Source of the DNA: Tabrizicola sp.
Lineage (GTDB): Bacteria > Pseudomonadota > Alphaproteobacteria > Rhodobacterales > Rhodobacteraceae
Assembly (NCBI RefSeq): GCF_016792905.1
Contig: NZ_JAEULP010000017.1
Span: 1 to 64,000, forward strand
Reading direction: 5' to 3'
Length of the DNA: 64,000 nt
In this document: positions 59,861-64,000 of the stretch, one piece after another
Layout: each line of letters begins with the position of its first letter
How positions within the stretch are numbered: the first letter of the stretch is position 1
Notes under the pieces: generated by a model
The model's input: the letters and a program-made list of their open reading frames with translations, nothing else
Databases searched by the model: none
What the model was told of the DNA's origin: nothing
Translations under genes and position numbers: made by a program

Positions 59861-61180
59861 TCACGCGCCCGTCAGCGCAGCGTGGATCGCCTCGGCGGCA
59901 TCGCGCCCTTCGGCCACTGCCGTCACCGTCAGGTCCTCGCCGCCCGCCGCGCAGTCGCCCCCGACCCAGACCTTGCCGGAATGACCCGCAAGCTTGCCGC
60001 CCTCGACCGCCAGCCCGGCGGGCGTTCCGGACAGCGTCTGGCCGATGGCCTTGAACACCTGGTCGGCCTTCAGGGTGAAGGTCTCGGCCGACAGCTTCAG
60101 CCCGCCCGGCCCGTCCGAAGTATAGGCAAACTCCACGCCCTCGGCATGGCCATTGCCGATCACCCGGACCGGGGCGGCATTGTGGATGATCCTGACGCCG
60201 GTCTGCACCGCATGGTCCTGCTCGTAGCCCGAAGCCGACATCTTCTCCTGCCCGCGCCGGTAGACGATGGTCACCGTCTCGGCCCCCAGAAGCTTGGATT
60301 GCACCGCCGCATCGACCGCCGTCATCCCGCCGCCGATGACCACCACATCGCGGCCCACCGGCAGCTTCGACAGGTCCGCCGCCTGGCGCAGCTCGGCGAT
60401 GAAATCCACTGCGTCGCGGACGCCCGCCTTGTCCTCGCCCTCAGCCCGCAGCGCGTTGACGCCCGCAAGACCCACGCCGATGAAGACTGCGTCATAATCG
60501 GCTTTCAACTGGTCCAGCGTCACATCGCGGCCCAATTCCATCCCGGTCCGGATCTCGATCCCGCCGATCTGCAACAGCCAGTCGACTTCCCTCTGCGCAA
60601 AACCGCCGGTCGCCTTGTAGCTGGCAATGCCGTATTCGTTCAGGCCCCCCGCCTTCGGGCGCCGCTCGAAGACCACGACGTCATGGCCATGCAGCGCCAG
60701 CCGGTGCGCACAGGCGAGGCCCGCCGGCCCCGCCCCGACCACCGCCACCCGCTTGCCCGTGCGGGCCGCGCGTTCGAAGGGGTGCAGCCCCTTGGCCATC
60801 GCCGTATCGGTGGCAAAGCGCTGCAACTGGCCGATCTCGACAGGCTTGCCCTCGGCCGCCTCGCGCACACAGGCCTCTTCGCAGAGCGTCTCTGTCGGGC
60901 AGACCCGCGCGCACATGCCGCCCAGGATGTTCTGGCTCCAGATCGTCGCCGCCGCCGCCTCGGGGGTGCCGGTCGCGATCTGACGGATGAAGAGCGGGAT
61001 GTCGATCGAGGTCGGGCAGGCGGTGATGCAGGGCGCATCATGGCAGAAATAGCAGCGGTCCGCCGCAACCTGCGCCTCGTGCCGATCAAGTGCGGGCGTG
61101 TGGTCGGCGAAGTTCCGGGCATAGCTTGCCTCTGACAAACGCGCCGGGACAATTCCGGGGGTAAGCGGGCTGTTCGACAT
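59861..61180 (-). CDS. preT: NAD-dependent dihydropyrimidine dehydrogenase subunit PreT
   Basis: Electron-transfer subunit passing electrons from NADH through FAD and Fe-S clusters to PreA; 439 residues from ATG 61180. The N-terminal cysteines CYFCHDAPCITACP and CARVCPTETLCEEAC hold the clusters. The FAD site is VVGAGPAGLACAHRLALHG and the NAD site VVIGGGMTAVDAAVQSKLLG. C-terminal VWVGGDCAAGGEDLTVTAVAEG closes the flavin fold. A degenerate RutR-like dyad lies 55-70 nt upstream. Confidence 0.94.
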   Translation of the reverse strand: MSNSPLTPGIVPARLSEASYARNFADHTPALDRHEAQVAADRCYFCHDAPCITACPTSIDIPLFIRQIATGTPEAAAATIWSQNILGGMCARVCPTETLCEEACVREAAEGKPVEIGQLQRFATDTAMAKGLHPFERAARTGKRVAVVGAGPAGLACAHRLALHGHDVVVFERRPKAGGLNEYGIASYKATGGFAQREVDWLLQIGGIEIRTGMELGRDVTLDQLKADYDAVFIGVGLAGVNALRAEGEDKAGVRDAVDFIAELRQAADLSKLPVGRDVVVIGGGMTAVDAAVQSKLLGAETVTIVYRRGQEKMSASGYEQDHAVQTGVRIIHNAAPVRVIGNGHAEGVEFAYTSDGPGGLKLSAETFTLKADQVFKAIGQTLSGTPAGLAVEGGKLAGHSGKVWVGGDCAAGGEDLTVTAVAEGRDAAEAIHAALTGA

Positions 61181-61235
61181 GGGCTGGGGGCCTCCCTGGC
61201 TTATCGTTGCAGACAGGCTGGCACAGGTCCATTTT

Positions 61236-61251
61236 TTTATCAAACGGTAAA
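61236..61251. promoter_or_regulatory. Possible variant RutR-type site upstream of preT
   Basis: Minus strand TTTACC-gttt-GATAAA matches operator 1 (CTGACC-gtat-GGTCAA) at 11 of 16 positions with the same 4 nt centre. It sits in an AT-rich pocket that also holds TTGTCC and TTGATA elements 17 nt apart. Confidence 0.3.
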
Positions 61252-61311
61252 TTTTCCTCGGGACAACTTTTCCACCCCTTTTCAGGGCCAGAATCCCGCC
61301 CGATCTCGGCG

Positions 61312-61587
61312 CTAGCCGCTGAGGCCCTGCCGCCCGATCCGGCCGCCGCGGCGGCGCGGGGTGTCCGGCTGGGCCAGGGCCTGAACCAGCACGGCGGACA
61401 TCGGATGGCCGGGCTCGGCCGCCGCATAGGTCGCGATCAGGACCCGCACCGCATCCGCCACTGACCGACCGACCGGGATCGACAGGGCCCAGTCCATGAA
61501 GATCGACCGGCATTCACCGGGGGTGATCCCCTCGATCCGGTAGCTTTCCCGCACAAGTCCCTTCGGGTCGGCCTCAGCCAGTTCCAT
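61312..61587 (-). CDS. Small hypothetical protein overlapping glnE
   Basis: 91-residue soluble protein starting at ATG 61587 (MELAEADPKGLVRESYRIEG), overlapping the glnE stop by 14 nt. The middle ITPGECRSIFMDWALSIP is hydrophobic-amphipathic; the C-terminus is basic (PRRRGGRIGRQGLSG). It appears to be a conserved unnamed gene linked to glnE in this bacterial group, from memory of the pattern only. Function unknown. Confidence 0.7.
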   Translation of the reverse strand: MELAEADPKGLVRESYRIEGITPGECRSIFMDWALSIPVGRSVADAVRVLIATYAAAEPGHPMSAVLVQALAQPDTPRRRGGRIGRQGLSG

Positions 61588-64000
61588 CGCCCGTCTCCCC
61601 ATCGGCCTTCCCCACCAGCCGCGTCACCGCGGCCCCTGCCCCTGTCACCGCCCGCGCCAGATCGGCCGCAAGCGCGCTTTCATCCGCGGCGCCGGTCTCG
61701 CGCAGGATGAAGGCACGACCGCCCTCGCCCAGGCTCTCCCAGTCCAGCGCGCGCTCGCTGAGGAGCCGCGCCGCCGCATGCAGCCGCCACATCAGCCTGT
61801 AGGCGGAGGCGAGGGTCTGCGCGTCGGAATCCGGCATTATCCGGCCTGCTCCCGCCGCGATCTGCCGTTCGACGCTGCGCGCGGGGCTGGCTGCGATCAG
61901 CGCCATGGTCTGGGCGGCAAGTTCGATGTCCATGATCCTGCCGGGGCCGTTCTTTGCGTCCCAGTCGCCCTGCGCCGGTTTTGCGGATTGTAGGCGGGCG
62001 CGCATCTCGGCCACGTCGGGCTTGACCCGTGCGCCCTGCCCTTTCGCCGCAAGCAGCGCGCGGCGGAAGGCTTCGACCTCTCCGGCCAGCGTGGCCTCAC
62101 CCGCCAGCACCCGGGCGCGGGTCAGGGCAAGGTGTTCCCAGGTCCAGGCTTCGTTTTCCTGATAGGTGGTGAAGCTCGGCAGGCTGGTCGCCACCGGCCC
62201 GGCCCGGCCCGACGGGCGAAGCCGCATGTCGACCTCGTAAAGCCGCCCCTCCGGCATCTGGGCGGTCAGCGCGGTGACAAGCGCCTGGGTCAGGCGCGAG
62301 TAGTAGGGGCGCGTGGCAAGCGGGCGCGGGCCGTCGGATCCTTCGACGCCCTGATCGTCGTAGATCACGATCAGATCGAGGTCCGAGCCCGCGTTCAATC
62401 GCGCGGCTCCCATGCTGCCCATGCCGATGACCACAGCCCCGCGCCCCGGCATGGCCCCGTGCTTGCGGATGAAATCGGCGGAGACCTCGGCCCAGATCAC
62501 CTGCACCACGGCTTCGGCAAGGTCGGCATATTGCTTGCCGGCCTCGAACCCGTCGATCAGCCCGCGCAGATGGTGGACGCCGATACGGAAATGCCATTCC
62601 TTCATCCAGCGCCGGGCCATGTCGAGCCGCCCCTCGTAGTCCGGCGCCGGGGCGAGGCGGGTCGCGAGTTCCGACCGCAGGGCAGCGGTGCCCGGCCAGT
62701 CGCCCCAGAAGCTGCCGCCGATCACCCCGTCCAGCACGCTGGCATTGCGCGAGAGGTAGCGGGCGAGCGCAGGGGCCGATCCTGCAATGTCGACGATCAG
62801 TTCGACCAGCGTCGGGTTGGCCTCGAAGAGCGCGAAGATCTGCACCCCTGCCGGAAGCCCCGCAAGGAAGCCATCCAGCGCCACCAGCGCCTCGTCCGGG
62901 TTGGCGGCCCTGGCGAGTTCCTTGAGGAGCCTCGGGCGAAGGCGGCGGAAGATCGACTGCGCCCGGTCGGAGCGGAGCGCGGGATAGCTTTCCCAGCCCT
63001 TGGTGATCTCGCGCGCCATGTCGGAGAGTTGCGGACCGTCCTCCACGTCGCCCGGGGCGAAGAAGCCCTCGGTCAGTCGGTCGGTGCGGGCGAGGCGATC
63101 CAGCAAGTCGCGGCGGAAATCGGCCTCGCTCTGGCCGCAGAAGGCGGCGATGCGGGCGACGCCTTCGGGGGTCGTCGGCATCGAATGGGTCTGGGCGTCG
63201 TTGACCATCTGGAGCCGGTGTTCCACCTCGCGGTGGGCGCGGTAGAGGGTGGTCAGATCCCTCGCCACCTCGGGCGGGACCCAGCCCTTGTCGGCCAGCG
63301 CCGCCAATCCGCCGACGGTGGTCCGGTCGCGCAGCGAGGGGTCGCGGCCCCCGGCGATGAGCTGGCGGGTCTGGGTGAAGAACTCGATCTCGCGGATGCC
63401 CCCGGCGCCGAGTTTCATGTTGTGGCCCTCAACCGTGATCGGCCCGTGCAGGCCCCGGTGGTCGCGGATGCGGAGCCGCATGTCGTGGGCGTCCTGGATC
63501 GCGACGAAATCCAGGTGCTTGCGCCAGACGAAGGGGGTGAGGGCCTTCAGGAACCGCTCGCCTGCCTGAAGGTCGCCGCCGCAGGGGCGGGCCTTGATAT
63601 AGGCCCCGCGTTCCCAGGTGCGGCCTTCCGCCTCGTAATAGGCCTCGGCGGCGGCCATCGACAGGCAGACGGGCGTGACGGAGGCATCGGGCCGCAGGCG
63701 CAGGTCGGAGCGGAAGACATAGCCGTCGGTCGTGTCGGAGAGGATTGCGGTCATCCGGCGCGTGACCTTGATGAAGCTGGCGCGGGCCTCCTGCTCCTCG
63801 CCCGGATAGCGGGTTTCGTCGAAGAGGCAGATCAGGTCGATGTCGGAGGAGTAGTTAAGTTCGCCCGCCCCCATCTTGCCCATGGCAAGCGCGACCATGC
63901 CGCCCGCAGTGGCGGCGTCGCCCTCGGTGGTACCGGGCAGCTTGCCGCGACGGATCTCCTCGGCGACAAGGGTGGTGAGCGACAGGTGGACCGCGCGGTC
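61574..64000 (-). CDS. glnE: Bifunctional glutamine synthetase adenylyltransferase/deadenylase (partial, N-terminus cut)
   Basis: Adds and removes AMP on glutamine synthetase in response to PII state. About 808 residues are visible to the window edge; the N-terminal part is missing. The first nucleotidyltransferase core reads GAGELNYSSDIDLICLFDE (deadenylase side) with LRLRPDASVTPVCLS. The second reads GSMGAARLNAGSDLDLIVIYD (adenylylation side) with VDMRLRPSGRAGPVAT. GAGGIREIEFFTQTRQLIAG lies between. No frameshift seen. Confidence 0.95.
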   Translation of the reverse strand, partial: DRAVHLSLTTLVAEEIRRGKLPGTTEGDAATAGGMVALAMGKMGAGELNYSSDIDLICLFDETRYPGEEQEARASFIKVTRRMTAILSDTTDGYVFRSDLRLRPDASVTPVCLSMAAAEAYYEAEGRTWERGAYIKARPCGGDLQAGERFLKALTPFVWRKHLDFVAIQDAHDMRLRIRDHRGLHGPITVEGHNMKLGAGGIREIEFFTQTRQLIAGGRDPSLRDRTTVGGLAALADKGWVPPEVARDLTTLYRAHREVEHRLQMVNDAQTHSMPTTPEGVARIAAFCGQSEADFRRDLLDRLARTDRLTEGFFAPGDVEDGPQLSDMAREITKGWESYPALRSDRAQSIFRRLRPRLLKELARAANPDEALVALDGFLAGLPAGVQIFALFEANPTLVELIVDIAGSAPALARYLSRNASVLDGVIGGSFWGDWPGTAALRSELATRLAPAPDYEGRLDMARRWMKEWHFRIGVHHLRGLIDGFEAGKQYADLAEAVVQVIWAEVSADFIRKHGAMPGRGAVVIGMGSMGAARLNAGSDLDLIVIYDDQGVEGSDGPRPLATRPYYSRLTQALVTALTAQMPEGRLYEVDMRLRPSGRAGPVATSLPSFTTYQENEAWTWEHLALTRARVLAGEATLAGEVEAFRRALLAAKGQGARVKPDVAEMRARLQSAKPAQGDWDAKNGPGRIMDIELAAQTMALIAASPARSVERQIAAGAGRIMPDSDAQTLASAYRLMWRLHAAARLLSERALDWESLGEGGRAFILRETGAADESALAADLARAVTGAGAAVTRLVGKADGETGDGTG

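Noticed and set aside
61574-64000. Possible start of glnE at an internal ATG near 63898
   Set aside because: The frame continues through the window edge with family-typical sequence, so the gene is simply cut by the window.

Overview
The window is about 64 kb of high-GC chromosomal DNA from an alphaproteobacterium, most likely a member of the Rhodobacteraceae. The basis is the family-level gene content: GapR (DUF2312), a short-chain acyl regulator of the ScfR type, the lptF-lptG-lptD-surA-pdxA-rsmA block, rpsB-tsf, an FnrL-type box, and GC-rich coding throughout. No phage, integrase, insertion sequence, rRNA or CRISPR array was seen. One tRNA (Thr, TGT anticodon) is present. Genes at both window edges are cut: a peptide-binding protein at the left and glnE at the right.

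Layout. 1-4.3 kb: a YejA-like solute-binding protein, a candidate small RNA, 3-hydroxybutyrate dehydrogenase and a DUF502 membrane protein. 3.4-5.2 kb: psuK-psuG (pseudouridine breakdown). 5.2-7.2 kb: rpsB-tsf with its own promoter and a clear terminator. 7.5-10.4 kb: a LuxR solo, gph-rpe and ndk. 10.5-14.5 kb: an ABC-F ATPase and small membrane or secreted proteins. 14.6-24.2 kb: holC and pepA facing away from the LPS export and outer-membrane folding block lptF-lptG-lptD-surA-pdxA-rsmA. 24.2-31 kb: a phosphotransferase, a large cytosolic GAF/PAS hybrid kinase, DUF1304 and an M20 amidohydrolase. 31-38 kb: small proteins, tRNA-Thr, an orphan ferric-type permease, GapR, a degenerate FadJ-like protein, and a DksA-like gene with a well-placed FNR-type box. 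38-45 kb: FliM, a symporter-histidine kinase fusion, a receiver protein, ScfR and a secreted repeat protein.

45-61 kb is the most coherent accessory system: reductive pyrimidine catabolism. PreT and PreA (dihydropyrimidine dehydrogenase), dihydropyrimidinase and a carbamoyl-amide hydrolase would take uracil or thymine to beta-alanine or its methyl derivative. The two hydrolases head a tightly packed operon of about 8 kb that also encodes an NMT1-type ABC importer and ends at a terminator. Its divergent promoter with a RutR-like TetR gene holds two near-consensus RutR-type palindromes. Two unfamiliar ORFs with lower GC sit inside this operon, joined to their neighbours by 1-4 nt overlaps; they are the best candidates for something undescribed. 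psuK-psuG would release uracil and so could feed the same pathway.

All functions are read from sequence by family recognition. No database search or folding program was run. Promoters, operators and the small RNA are pattern-based predictions.
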